Shown here piece by piece: positions 51,243 to 59,391 of a stretch of 64,000 nucleotides of DNA. Numbering within the stretch: position 1 is the first letter of the stretch; each line of letters starts with the position of its first letter. Where the stretch lies: positions 23,009 to 87,008 of the forward strand of contig JBBDJG010000028.1 in the NCBI GenBank assembly GCA_040880005.1, read 5' to 3'. Position numbers and translations under genes: made by a program. This DNA is from JBBDJG01 sp040880005 (GTDB taxonomy: Bacteria > Actinomycetota > Thermoleophilia > Solirubrobacterales > JBBDJG01). The notes beneath the pieces were generated by a model. It made no database searches. It was not told where the DNA came from and worked only from the letters and a program-made list of their open reading frames with translations.

Positions 51243-51973
51243 CCGGTTCGGACTGAGCCAGACGCGGCGAGCCACTGGGCCAGCCCGACGCCGCCGAACG
51301 GGTCGCCGGCGGGCACTCCCTCGTGCTTGGCGAAGGCATAGACGTCGCGCTTCGCGGCCTCGCGCTCGAGCAGTTCGTGCCAATTCTTGCGCGCCTTGCT
51401 GGAATATTTCGGATGGCGCAGGCGCACGTAGGCGATCCGGCCCGGCGGCAGCTCAGGGGGCGCCTCACCCTCCGTGTCGGCGATGCAGACCGTCCCGCCC
51501 GCTTCAGCGATCGCGGCCTCGACCTCGGATGATTGCCAGGACTCGTGGCGGAACTCGCAGGCGAAGCGAAGCTCCGGCGGCAATGCCGCGAGAACGCTCG
51601 CCAGCGCCCGATCGTCGCGTTTGACGAACGGCGGAAACTGGAACAGCACGCAGGCCAGGTGCCGGCCGAGCGGCGTCACCGAGTCGAGGAAGCGCTGCAT
51701 GAACTGGGCCGACTCCGGGTCGAGCGCAAAGTCCTTTCGGTGCGTGATGCGCCGGTGGGCCTTGGTAGCGAAGCGGAACGGCTCCGGGACGGCGGCGCCC
51801 CACTTCTCGAAGGTCGAGTCTGACTGGAGGCGATAGAAGGTCGCGTTGACCTCGCAGGCGGTCAAATGCTCGCCGTAGTAGGTGAGGAAGCGCGACTGCG
51901 GCAGGTCGTCGGGGTAGAAGCCTCCCTTCCACTCCTTGTAGGCCCACCCCGACGTGCCGACGTAGAGGCTCAA
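51239..51973 (-). CDS. DUF72 family protein (TIM-barrel)
   Basis: 244 residues from TTG 51973, overlapping the thioesterase stop (TTGA). Family features: LYVGTSGWAYKEWKGGFYP, YGEHLTACEVNATFYRL, FATKAHRRITHRK, LFQFPPFV and FACEFRHESW. YecE-like; biochemical role not established. Last gene of the minus-strand operon that begins with rsiG. Confidence 0.9.
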
Positions 51974-52407
51974 GGCTGCTGCGGAGGCTTTGCCAGACCG
52001 CCTGGGGCAGGGCGAACCGCGATCGTGTTCCTGATCAGCGAGCAGAGCCTGCCTTCGTCATTGGTGATCTCGACCTCCCACACCCATGCGCTGCGCCCGC
52101 GACGCCGAACCCGGGCGGTCGCGTTGACGTGACCGTCGCTGATCGGACGCATGAAGCTTGCGCTCACCTCCTGGCCCATTGCGAGGTTGCCGTCCGCCAT
52201 CACGCCGAGCGCCGTGGCCATCGAAGTGATCGACTCGGCCAGCGCGAGGATCGCGCCGCCGTGGACGATTCCGTAGGGTTGGCGCACGCGATCCTCGACC
52301 GCGAAGCGGCCCTTGATCGTCTCCTCGTCGCGGCCCAGTATCTCGATCCCGAGCGTGCCGTCGAGAGTGTGTTCGAGCGGCAGCACGCTCCCTCCCAGCT
52401 CGCTCAC
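51970..52407 (-). CDS. PaaI-type hotdog-fold thioesterase
   Basis: 145 residues. Hotdog motif YGIVHGGAILALAESITSMA with the usual HGG active-site loop. Hydrolyses acyl- or aryl-CoA thioesters in family members. Coupled by 4-bp overlaps to the alkyl-DHAP-synthase-like gene before it and the DUF72 gene after it, suggesting a lipid-related job. Confidence 0.88.
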   Translation of the reverse strand: MSELGGSVLPLEHTLDGTLGIEILGRDEETIKGRFAVEDRVRQPYGIVHGGAILALAESITSMATALGVMADGNLAMGQEVSASFMRPISDGHVNATARVRRRGRSAWVWEVEITNDEGRLCSLIRNTIAVRPAPGGLAKPPQQP

Positions 52408-54029
52408 ACGGACGCCCCGACGATCGGAGGCAACAGCTTGCCGGGATTCATGATGCCCGCGGGGTCGAGCCGAGCCTTCATCGCCCGCAGCGCCTCCACC
52501 GAGGCCGGCCCTATCTCATGGGCCAGCCAGGGAGCGTGGTCACGGCCGACCGCATGGTGGTGAGTGATCGTGCCTCCCGCACCCACGATCGCGTCCGTCG
52601 CCGCGGACTTGACCGCCTGCCACTGCTGCAGCTCCATTCCGGGCTGCTGACGCGCGGCGAAGCTGAAATACAACGATGCGCCGTCCGGATAAAGGTGCGA
52701 GATGTGGCACATGACGATGCCGGGCGTGCCCCGCAGCTCGAGCGTCGAGCTGATCGCGGACCTGACGGCTTCATAGAGGCGCATCAGGCCCGACCATGGC
52801 GCCGCGGTCTCGAGTGTCTCGACCATCACGCCGTGGTCCATCAGCGTGTCGCGCAGGTAAGGGCCTTCGAAGCGGCGCTTCTCCCAGGCGATCCCGGGCG
52901 CTTCGCCGAGTGGCGTGCCGCCGGCCGTCCTCACCACCTCCGAGGCCTGCGCACGCCGACGCTCGACGTCGTCGGGCGCCCCCTCGAACCCCAGGATCGC
53001 CAGGCAGGCGCCGGCTGCGGGCGTGCCGGAAATGGCCGCACCGAGCTGCGTCTCGGCCTCGTCGGACAATCTTGCGACGTCAAGCGCGATCGGTCCCTGC
53101 TCCAGGTGCCGCAGCGCCTCGGCTCCCTGGTCGAAGCTCGCGAAGCTCCAGCCCTCGTAGTGACGCGCCTCGGGCAGTCGGCGCACTCGCAGCGTGACCT
53201 CGGTTATCACGCCGAAGACTCCCTCGCTTCCGACCAGCAGCTCCACCACGTCGGGGCCGGCGGCGGTGCCGGGTCGCGGCGGGAGGACGATCTCTCCGCT
53301 TGGTGTCACACAGCGAAGACCTGAGACCAGATCGTCGATGCGCCCGTAGCCCGTCGATGCCTGTCCTGCCGAGCGCGTTGCAACCCATCCGCCGACGGTC
53401 GCGTACTCAAAGGACTGTGGAAAGTGTCCGAGCGTGAGCCCCTTCTGTGCAAGGGCCGACTCTGCCTGAGGCCCTCGTAGTCCGGGACCAAGCGTGACCG
53501 TCAGCGACCGTTCGTCAACGTTTGTAACAGCGATCATCCGCGCCAGGTCGAGCGATACGACCGCCGCGCAGGACCCGCGAATCGGCTCCACTCCACCGAC
53601 GACACTGGTTCCGCCGCCGAACGGCACGACGGCAACACGTTGGCGCGAGCAGAACTCCAGCACGCGCCAGACCTCGATCGCCGTGGCCGGATAGACGACC
53701 GCGTCGGGCGCGCCCTCGCCGTCCCCCGTCCGCATCCTCACCAGGTCCGGATATCCCTTGCCGGCCGCGTGCACGACCCGCGTCCCCTGGTCGTCGCGCA
53801 CGGCGTTGTCCCCCACGACCTCAAGCAACCCCTGCTTGATGGGTGCGGCCAAGCGGCTCGGCGGCGTCCGCACGGCCTCGAGTCGCACGGGCACGCTCTT
53901 TCTGCCGTCGACACCGAGCCCCGAGCGCAGCATCTCCATCGCCGCCGGTGCAAGCTCGTCGTGACGGGTCGGATCCCCCCATCCCCACCACTTGATCGGC
54001 TTCCACGGCTCGGTGACCGTAACCGTCAC
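52404..54029 (-). CDS. Alkyldihydroxyacetonephosphate synthase-like FAD enzyme
   Basis: 541 residues from GTG 54029 (overlaps the SRPBCC stop). FAD-binding PCMH domain with VVPFGGGTSVVGGVEP and ATVGGWVATRSAGQASTGYG; N-terminal WWGWGDP; near the C-terminus the triple histidine HHH at 490-492 in HHHAVGRDHAPWL and Tyr in DGASLYFSF. These match AGPS, which swaps acyl for alkyl to start ether-lipid synthesis, better than glycolate/lactate oxidases. A role in bacterial ether lipids is inferred. Confidence 0.85.
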   Translation of the reverse strand: MTVTVTEPWKPIKWWGWGDPTRHDELAPAAMEMLRSGLGVDGRKSVPVRLEAVRTPPSRLAAPIKQGLLEVVGDNAVRDDQGTRVVHAAGKGYPDLVRMRTGDGEGAPDAVVYPATAIEVWRVLEFCSRQRVAVVPFGGGTSVVGGVEPIRGSCAAVVSLDLARMIAVTNVDERSLTVTLGPGLRGPQAESALAQKGLTLGHFPQSFEYATVGGWVATRSAGQASTGYGRIDDLVSGLRCVTPSGEIVLPPRPGTAAGPDVVELLVGSEGVFGVITEVTLRVRRLPEARHYEGWSFASFDQGAEALRHLEQGPIALDVARLSDEAETQLGAAISGTPAAGACLAILGFEGAPDDVERRRAQASEVVRTAGGTPLGEAPGIAWEKRRFEGPYLRDTLMDHGVMVETLETAAPWSGLMRLYEAVRSAISSTLELRGTPGIVMCHISHLYPDGASLYFSFAARQQPGMELQQWQAVKSAATDAIVGAGGTITHHHAVGRDHAPWLAHEIGPASVEALRAMKARLDPAGIMNPGKLLPPIVGASV

Positions 54030-54499
54030 GATCTGTTCCCCTCGTCGCCAATGGCACGCGCGATGCCGTCGAGCGCCTCGTCGAGCTGGCGGCGCGCTGC
54101 GCTGCGGGCGAACAGCCCGCCGAGTCGGTTGAGCCCGCGGAATCGCTGATCCACGCCGATCGTGACGGACGTAGCCGAGTCGCCGGCGTCGGCGAGGTCG
54201 ATCGTCGTCATGGCGGAGCGCAAGAGCTTGCGAAATGGTGAATCCGCGACTTCCTGCTCCCACCCGTAAGCCGCGGCTTTGCGCGAGTGAGTGCAGCGGA
54301 AGTCGGAGCGCAGGTCCCGCCCCGACCGCGCCGCAAAGACGTTGGTCCAGCGCGTTCCGGAGCCGCCCTTGCGTTCGTAGACCGCCTCCACACGCTTCAC
54401 CCGCGGCCACCAGCGGGCGAGATGGTACGGATCCGACACGAGATTCCAGACCTCCATTCGCGGAGCCCCGATCACGCGCTTGCGCTTGACCTTCGGCAT
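54026..54499 (-). CDS. SRPBCC-family (START-like) protein
   Basis: 157 residues. Hydrophobic-cavity fold: VIGAPRMEVWNLVSDPYHLARWWPRVKRVEAV, then GSGTRWTNVFAARSGR and a long C-terminal helix (RSAARRQLDEALDGIARAIG). Binds lipids or hydrophobic ligands in relatives. Lies in the operon before the ether-lipid-like gene; substrate unknown. Confidence 0.85.
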   Translation of the reverse strand: MPKVKRKRVIGAPRMEVWNLVSDPYHLARWWPRVKRVEAVYERKGGSGTRWTNVFAARSGRDLRSDFRCTHSRKAAAYGWEQEVADSPFRKLLRSAMTTIDLADAGDSATSVTIGVDQRFRGLNRLGGLFARSAARRQLDEALDGIARAIGDEGNRS

Positions 54500-54526
54500 C
54501 GCGCCCCCATGCTCGACGGCTCCACG

Positions 54527-55255
54527 TCAGCCAACGAGTCGTCGCAGGTCGCGAACGAGGAGCAGATGCTGAAGTCGCGACACGACCGCGGCAAGGTTCT
54601 CGAGCGACTCGACCGCCTCGCGGCGCTTGTCGCGGTTGGGTGAGCGCAGTGCTGCACCGAGCATCTGCTCCAACAGGGCGGCCTCGCGCTCCGCCGACGT
54701 GCGAAAGACACGTAGGTTCCTTGCGGCCGCCCCGAAGTGCTTCAGCTCCGCGACGGCACTGACGATCTCGCGATCGATCTCGTCGAAGGTCGCGCGGCCG
54801 TTCTGTTTGACGGGGCCGATCACGCCGTACTCCTCCAGCTCTCGCACGACACGCTCCTCGACCCCCGCGTGCGCGGCCAAGTCGGTGCGTTCGAGCCGCT
54901 CGGTCGGCGTCGCCGACAGCGACACGTGAGGTGGACGTGCATCGGCGTCATCGTCAGCCTCGGCGGTGGCGCGGCCTGAAGCCAGCTCCTGCCGGATCAC
55001 GCGCAACGGAAGAAACTCATCGCGCTGGAGCCGCAAGATCGTGCGCAAGCGCGTCACGTCAACCGGGGAGTAGAGACGGTAGCCACCCTGCGTGCGCCTC
55101 GGTGTCAGTAGACCCTGGTCCTCGAGGTAGCGAATCTTGGAAATCGAGATGTCCGGAAACTCGCGCCTCACCAGCTTGCACACGGCGCCGATCGTGAGCG
55201 ATCGACGCTCTCGGTTGGCGCGCGGCGCTTCGGAGGCTCTTGTCTCGATGCTCAT
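54527..55255 (-). CDS. ftsR: MerR-family regulator, FtsR-like
   Basis: 242 residues. N-terminal MerR winged helix (LTIGAVCKLVRREFPDISISKIRYLEDQGLLTPRRTQGGYRLY) followed by LRTILRLQRDEFLPLRVIRQEL, and a second helical domain. Sequence and position beside an FHA gene match FtsR of corynebacteria/mycobacteria, an activator of ftsZ. Target DNA not visible in this window. Overlaps the FHA gene by 4 bp. Confidence 0.85.
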   Translation of the reverse strand: MSIETRASEAPRANRERRSLTIGAVCKLVRREFPDISISKIRYLEDQGLLTPRRTQGGYRLYSPVDVTRLRTILRLQRDEFLPLRVIRQELASGRATAEADDDADARPPHVSLSATPTERLERTDLAAHAGVEERVVRELEEYGVIGPVKQNGRATFDEIDREIVSAVAELKHFGAAARNLRVFRTSAEREAALLEQMLGAALRSPNRDKRREAVESLENLAAVVSRLQHLLLVRDLRRLVG

Positions 55256-55716
55256 CGTTTGAGGTAGGTCAGCTTGTACTTGCCGATCTGCAACTCATCT
55301 CCGTTGGCGAGCTTGTGCGATTCGATTCGGCGCCTGTTGACGTAGGTGCCGTTCAGCGAACCGAGATCGTCGATGTAGAGACCGTCGCGGCGTTTGACCA
55401 GGAGCGCATGGTTGCGCGACACGGTCACGTCGTCGAGGAATACGTCCGCATCCGGACTGCGGCCGATCGTGAACTTCTCGCCGTCGAGAGAGAAGCTGTC
55501 GCCGGCGCGTCCGCCCCCTGTGCGTATCACCAGAGCGGCGTCCTCGGTCGAGATCACCTCGTCGAGGTCCACCGGCTTCAGATCACCGGTGTCGTCCACC
55601 TGGTACGAGGCGGTCGTCTGACCGCCCCCCGATTCCTCGGTGACCAGGTGCGCTCCGCACTTTTGGCAGAAGTTCGCGCCTTCGGCGTTGATGAAGCCGC
55701 ACTCCGGACAGTGCAC
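55252..55716 (-). CDS. FHA-domain protein with N-terminal zinc ribbon, GarA-like
   Basis: 154 residues from GTG 55716. N-terminal Cys4 ribbon (CPECGFINAEGANFCQKCG), an acidic linker, then an FHA domain (KFTIGRSPDADVFLDDVTVSRNHALL, GSLNGTYVNRRRI). GarA/OdhI regulates 2-oxoglutarate use after phosphorylation by Ser/Thr kinases; the neighbour ftsR supports orthology, but GarA's N-terminal ETTS phospho-site is not seen, being replaced by the ribbon and linker. Confidence 0.87.
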   Translation of the reverse strand: MHCPECGFINAEGANFCQKCGAHLVTEESGGGQTTASYQVDDTGDLKPVDLDEVISTEDAALVIRTGGGRAGDSFSLDGEKFTIGRSPDADVFLDDVTVSRNHALLVKRRDGLYIDDLGSLNGTYVNRRRIESHKLANGDELQIGKYKLTYLKR

Positions 55717-55756
55717 CTGCGGCTCCTACGCCCGACTCGCCCGGTCCGTGGGGGTG

Positions 55757-56032
55757 TCAGTCATTCTCGTTGTCGTTAGCCGGCGATTCGGGCACCGCCT
55801 TGCCGGCGAGGATGTCCGTCAGCTGCTGGACATCGGCGCCGGTTATCACGGGCTCGCCCTCCTCGCGCTTCTTGCGCAGGCGGTTGACGAGCTCGGCCCT
55901 GAGGATGTCGATCTTCCCGTGAAGAATGCGACGCCTGTAGGAAACCTGCTGCTCCTCCTCGGTCAGGTTCTCGATCAATTTCTTCAGCTCGGCGTCCGAG
56001 AGAGATCCAAGGTCGGGAAACGAGTTTTCCAT
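55757..56032 (-). CDS. rsiG: RsiG-like c-di-GMP-binding anti-sigma factor (single motif)
   Basis: 91 residues, mainly an antiparallel two-helix coiled coil. Carries the RsiG-type c-di-GMP signature E-x3-S-x2-R-x3-[Q]-x3-D at Glu27, Ser31, Arg34, His38, Asp42, with His in the usual Gln position. Streptomyces RsiG (c-di-GMP-armed anti-sigma WhiG) has two copies; a single copy suggests a homodimer, as described for Rubrobacter. AAAGGAG lies 5 nt before ATG 56032. First gene of the ftsR/FHA unit. The partner sigma factor is not in the window. Confidence 0.75.
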   Translation of the reverse strand: MENSFPDLGSLSDAELKKLIENLTEEEQQVSYRRRILHGKIDILRAELVNRLRKKREEGEPVITGADVQQLTDILAGKAVPESPANDNEND

Positions 56033-56135
56033 TTGGCTCCTTTGATGAGGACGGAGCGGCAGCCATTCGGGCCCCCGCGATCCGGCCGATTATACGGCGG
56101 CTCGGCGAACGGTCAATCACAGCTTGAGGGTCACG

Positions 56136-56167
56136 ACGAGGGGCTCCGCCCCTTCGATCCCCCCTCA
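56136..56167. repeat. Hairpin repeat, copy 2 (between the PMM-fusion gene and rsiG)
   Basis: GGGGC-TCC-GCCCC inside a unit matching 38644-38677 except for one lost base pair in the stem and two substitutions. Located upstream of rsiG and downstream of the nucleotidyltransferase gene; could end the latter's transcript. Confidence 0.7.
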
Positions 56168-56203
56168 TGCTAGAGCGCCCGCCTACGGCGGCCGCAAGCA
56201 TAT

Positions 56204-58717
56204 CTAGGCTCCCTCCAGCACCTCCTCCAGCATCGCCCGGTAGCGGCGCGCGAGAGCAGCGGATTCGGCGCCCGTCTCCCCCTCCGCATATATGTGGAAC
56301 AGCGGCTCGTAGGGGTCCGGGACGACCTGGGCCCATGCCCCGTTTTCTTCGACCCGGATGCCCTCGGAAAGCTCCACTCGGGTGTCCTTGACGCGCTCGC
56401 CCAGCTCGCGCATCGCCATCCCCTTCAGGCTCCAGGGCACGGGCGCACGCTGATGGATCAAAGCGGCCCTCGGAACCTCGCTGCACAGCTCGGACAGCGG
56501 TCTGCTCTCGAACGCGAGCAGCTCCAGCACCTTCGCGACGGTCAGGACCGCGTCACAGCCGGGGAGAAACGAGGGGAAGACGAAAGCACCGTCGGGCGAG
56601 CCCGCGAACACGACCCCGTGCTCGGCTGCCGCCTCGGTCATGCCGGTACGGGTTACGCCGGCTCGCACGACCTCCAGCCCGGCAGCGGTGGCGATCCTCT
56701 CTGCCTTTCGTGAGCAGTTCGCCGGCAGCACCACCTTGCCGCCGGCCTTGCCACCTTTTTCGGCACGTCGGGCGACCAGCATCAGCACGAGGTGCAATGC
56801 CTGGTCCGAGGGGACCTCCTCCCCACGCTCATCGATCAGGACGACGCGTTCGGCTGCTTGATCCATCACGACTCCGAACGTGGCCCCCATTGCCTCGACG
56901 AGCCGGCGCGTCTGGCTGGTGAACTCGGGCATGTCGGCTGTCAGGATCGCCTGCTCGTCGGGGTCTGTGAAGGAGTGGGTCGAAAAAGACTCCACGCGCA
57001 GCTCGCGCAGCAGCGCGGGCATCGCGCGACCGGCACTGGAGTACCCGTAGTCGGCGGCTATGCGAAATCGGGCGGCTCGCACCCGCTCGACGTCGACGCT
57101 CTCGGCGAGCGCCTTGACGTAGCTCTCGGTGACACGCGGCGGGAACGCCAGCTCGCCGAGCTGCGTCAGAAGCGCACGCCGTAGCTCCTGCCGGTTGAAA
57201 AGCTTCTCGATCGTCTTGCGGGTCGTGTCCGTCGCGAGCATGCCGTTCGACTCGAAGAACATGATCTGGATGCGCTCGGGGTCCCTTTCGGAGATTTGAA
57301 CATGAAAGCCGCCCGGCGCGGCGCTGTTGGCCACTTCGAAACGGTTGACTGCGCCGGTGGCGGTGCGCAGGTCCTCAACGGATACACCGGTTGCCACGAT
57401 GCCGGCAATCATCGCCCGCTTGATCATGCGCGAGGCGGGATGCGCGTCGCGACTCGCGACCACCCGGTCGCTGCGTCGCAGCGCAGTACCAAAGGCCATC
57501 GCCAGACGGGTGGCGGTTTCGGGCGTGATTTCAACGTTGACGATGCCGGTGGCACCTTCGTCGGAGAAGAGCGTGGAGGGACCGCGCGGCTGCCAGATCA
57601 GCGAGCTTTGCACGGTCGCGCCGGTGTCAACGCGCTTGAACGGATAGATGCGGACGTTGGGGGCGATCACGCTTTGTTTGCCGATCATGCATTCGTCGCC
57701 GACGACTGCGCCGTCGGAAACCGACGCGTGTGCACCGATCTCGCATCCCTTGCCTACCACCGCTCCTCGCACCTGCGAGCGAGGGCCGAGATAGCAGTTG
57801 GAATCGATCATCGAGAACTCTGTGGCGGCCGATTCCTTCACGATCACGTTGTTTCCAAGTACCGTGTAACGGCCGATCGACGCGGTCGGATCGATCGCGC
57901 AGTAGTTACCGATCACCGCAGGACCGTGAATCGCGTCGAGGTTTTCCGCCAGCGATCCTTCGCCGACCCAGATGTTGTCGCGCAACTTGATGCCGGCGAT
58001 GCTGATGTTCACCTTGCCGTCGAGCGCGTCGCGATTTGCCTCCTGATACTGGATCAGGTTGCCGACGTCTTTCCAGTAGCCGTCCACGACGTGCCCGTAC
58101 AACGGGACCCCGGCCTCGAGCAAGGCGGGAAAGAGCTGTGTCGAGAAGTCGAACGGCTCTCCCTCGGGAACGCTGCGCAGAACGTCGGGCTCGAGCGCGT
58201 AGATGCCAGTGTTGATCGTGTCCGAGAAAATCTCGCCCCAGCTTGGCTTCTCGAGGAACCGCTCGATTCTGCCCTGCTCGTCGGCGATCACGACACCGAA
58301 CTCGAGCGGGTTCGGCACCCGCTTCAGCGCAAGGGTGGCCGCGGCACCGCTCTCGCGATGGGCGCGCAAGAGGGCCGTCAGGTCGATGTCCGTGATCGCG
58401 TCGCCGCTGATGACGAGAAACGTGTCGTCGAGATAGTGCTCGAGCAGCTTCACGCTGCCGGCGGTTCCGGCCGGTAGCTCCTCGATCGAGTAGTCGATCT
58501 CGACGCCGAGCTGAGATCCCTCTCCGAAGTAGCCTCGGATGATCTGCGGCATATAGGCGAGCGTTGCCACGATCTGGGTGAGGCCGTGCCGAGCGACCAG
58601 CTCGACGATGTGCTCCATGCACGGCTTGCCCGCAACCGGCACCATCGGCTTGGGCTGATTGGAGGTGAGCGGTCGCAGGCGGGTTCCCTCTCCTCCTGCC
58701 ATGACGACGGCTTTCAC
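56204..58717 (-). CDS. Sugar-phosphate nucleotidyltransferase fused to a degenerate phosphomannomutase domain
   Basis: 837 residues from GTG 58717. Nucleotidyltransferase domain: VVMAGGEGTRLRPLT (5-18), KPMVPV, ISGDAITDIDL; then left-handed beta-helix hexapeptide repeats (about 250-380); then a PMM/PGM-like part. The PMM catalytic serine loop (TASHNP), metal loop (DGDxDR) and sugar loop (GExSGH) are all replaced (FHVQISERDPE; MDQAAERVV; FAGSPDGAF), so mutase activity is unlikely. Probably a mannose-1-phosphate guanylyl- or glucose-1-phosphate-type transferase for wall glycans. Confidence 0.88.
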   Translation of the reverse strand: MKAVVMAGGEGTRLRPLTSNQPKPMVPVAGKPCMEHIVELVARHGLTQIVATLAYMPQIIRGYFGEGSQLGVEIDYSIEELPAGTAGSVKLLEHYLDDTFLVISGDAITDIDLTALLRAHRESGAAATLALKRVPNPLEFGVVIADEQGRIERFLEKPSWGEIFSDTINTGIYALEPDVLRSVPEGEPFDFSTQLFPALLEAGVPLYGHVVDGYWKDVGNLIQYQEANRDALDGKVNISIAGIKLRDNIWVGEGSLAENLDAIHGPAVIGNYCAIDPTASIGRYTVLGNNVIVKESAATEFSMIDSNCYLGPRSQVRGAVVGKGCEIGAHASVSDGAVVGDECMIGKQSVIAPNVRIYPFKRVDTGATVQSSLIWQPRGPSTLFSDEGATGIVNVEITPETATRLAMAFGTALRRSDRVVASRDAHPASRMIKRAMIAGIVATGVSVEDLRTATGAVNRFEVANSAAPGGFHVQISERDPERIQIMFFESNGMLATDTTRKTIEKLFNRQELRRALLTQLGELAFPPRVTESYVKALAESVDVERVRAARFRIAADYGYSSAGRAMPALLRELRVESFSTHSFTDPDEQAILTADMPEFTSQTRRLVEAMGATFGVVMDQAAERVVLIDERGEEVPSDQALHLVLMLVARRAEKGGKAGGKVVLPANCSRKAERIATAAGLEVVRAGVTRTGMTEAAAEHGVVFAGSPDGAFVFPSFLPGCDAVLTVAKVLELLAFESRPLSELCSEVPRAALIHQRAPVPWSLKGMAMRELGERVKDTRVELSEGIRVEENGAWAQVVPDPYEPLFHIYAEGETGAESAALARRYRAMLEEVLEGA

Positions 58718-58724
58718 GAGCACC

Positions 58725-58730
58725 ATTCTA
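58725..58730 (-). promoter_or_regulatory. -10 box of the nucleotidyltransferase/PMM gene
   Basis: On the minus strand TAGAAT ends 7 nt before GTG 58717. This supports the GTG start (MKAVVMAGG) over the ATG at 58726, which overlaps the -10 box. CTGAGC at 17 bp is a weak -35. Confidence 0.5.
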
Positions 58731-58749
58731 CGGTGCGCGTGTAACAGGC

Positions 58750-59391
58750 TCAGGCGGCGGCGGTACTGCCCCGATCGCGCAGCTGCCGTGCGCCGTTGCG
58801 CACGTAGAGCAGCGTGGCCAGCCACGACCCCACCAGCCCCACGTAGAGAGAGGCCCGGAACACGACACTGTCGGCCGCCAGCGTCAATCCCAGCCCGGCC
58901 ATCACGAACCAGACCGCGACGCGGCCAACCATGTTGACCTCGATGTCGAGGCCACGTGAGAGTCCGAATGCGACGACCGCGAGCATGACGACCTCGCGCG
59001 CGATCAACGCGACGAGTGCCCAGTGCGGCAACAGCTCGAAGTGCCAGCACACGAGGACACCCGAGATGATCAGCACGCGATCGACAAACGGGTCCATCAG
59101 CGTTCCAAGGCGAGAGTACTGTCCCGTGATGCGTGCCAGCAGGCCGTCCACGTAATCACCGGCTGCTGCCGCAGCGAAAACCACGAAGGTGGCAGGCGAT
59201 CGTCCGTCGTCGCTGCTGAAGCTCAGCCACAGAAAGAGCCCGATCAGCACGATGCGCAAGTAGCCGACCAGATTGGGAAGTGTCAGTGGTCGCAACGGCG
59301 CGCCCTTGCGGGTCTCGGCCGGCGGCGCGGCACTTCGGTCCAGCCCGGACATGCGCAGAAAGCCAGCTCGGCGATCGCGTGGCCCGTTCAT
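58750..59391 (-). CDS. CDP-alcohol phosphatidyltransferase (PgsA-like)
   Basis: 213 residues from ATG 59391 (ATGA overlap with proS). Complete catalytic signature D79-x2-D82-G-x2-A86-R87-x8-G96-x3-D100-x3-D104 (DYVDGLLAR ... GTLMDPFVD), and about five to six membrane helices. Transfers a phosphatidyl group from CDP-diacylglycerol to glycerol-3-phosphate, inositol phosphate or a similar alcohol; acceptor not readable from sequence. The first ~35 residues are a charged extension. Confidence 0.88.
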   Translation of the reverse strand: MNGPRDRRAGFLRMSGLDRSAAPPAETRKGAPLRPLTLPNLVGYLRIVLIGLFLWLSFSSDDGRSPATFVVFAAAAAGDYVDGLLARITGQYSRLGTLMDPFVDRVLIISGVLVCWHFELLPHWALVALIAREVVMLAVVAFGLSRGLDIEVNMVGRVAVWFVMAGLGLTLAADSVVFRASLYVGLVGSWLATLLYVRNGARQLRDRGSTAAA

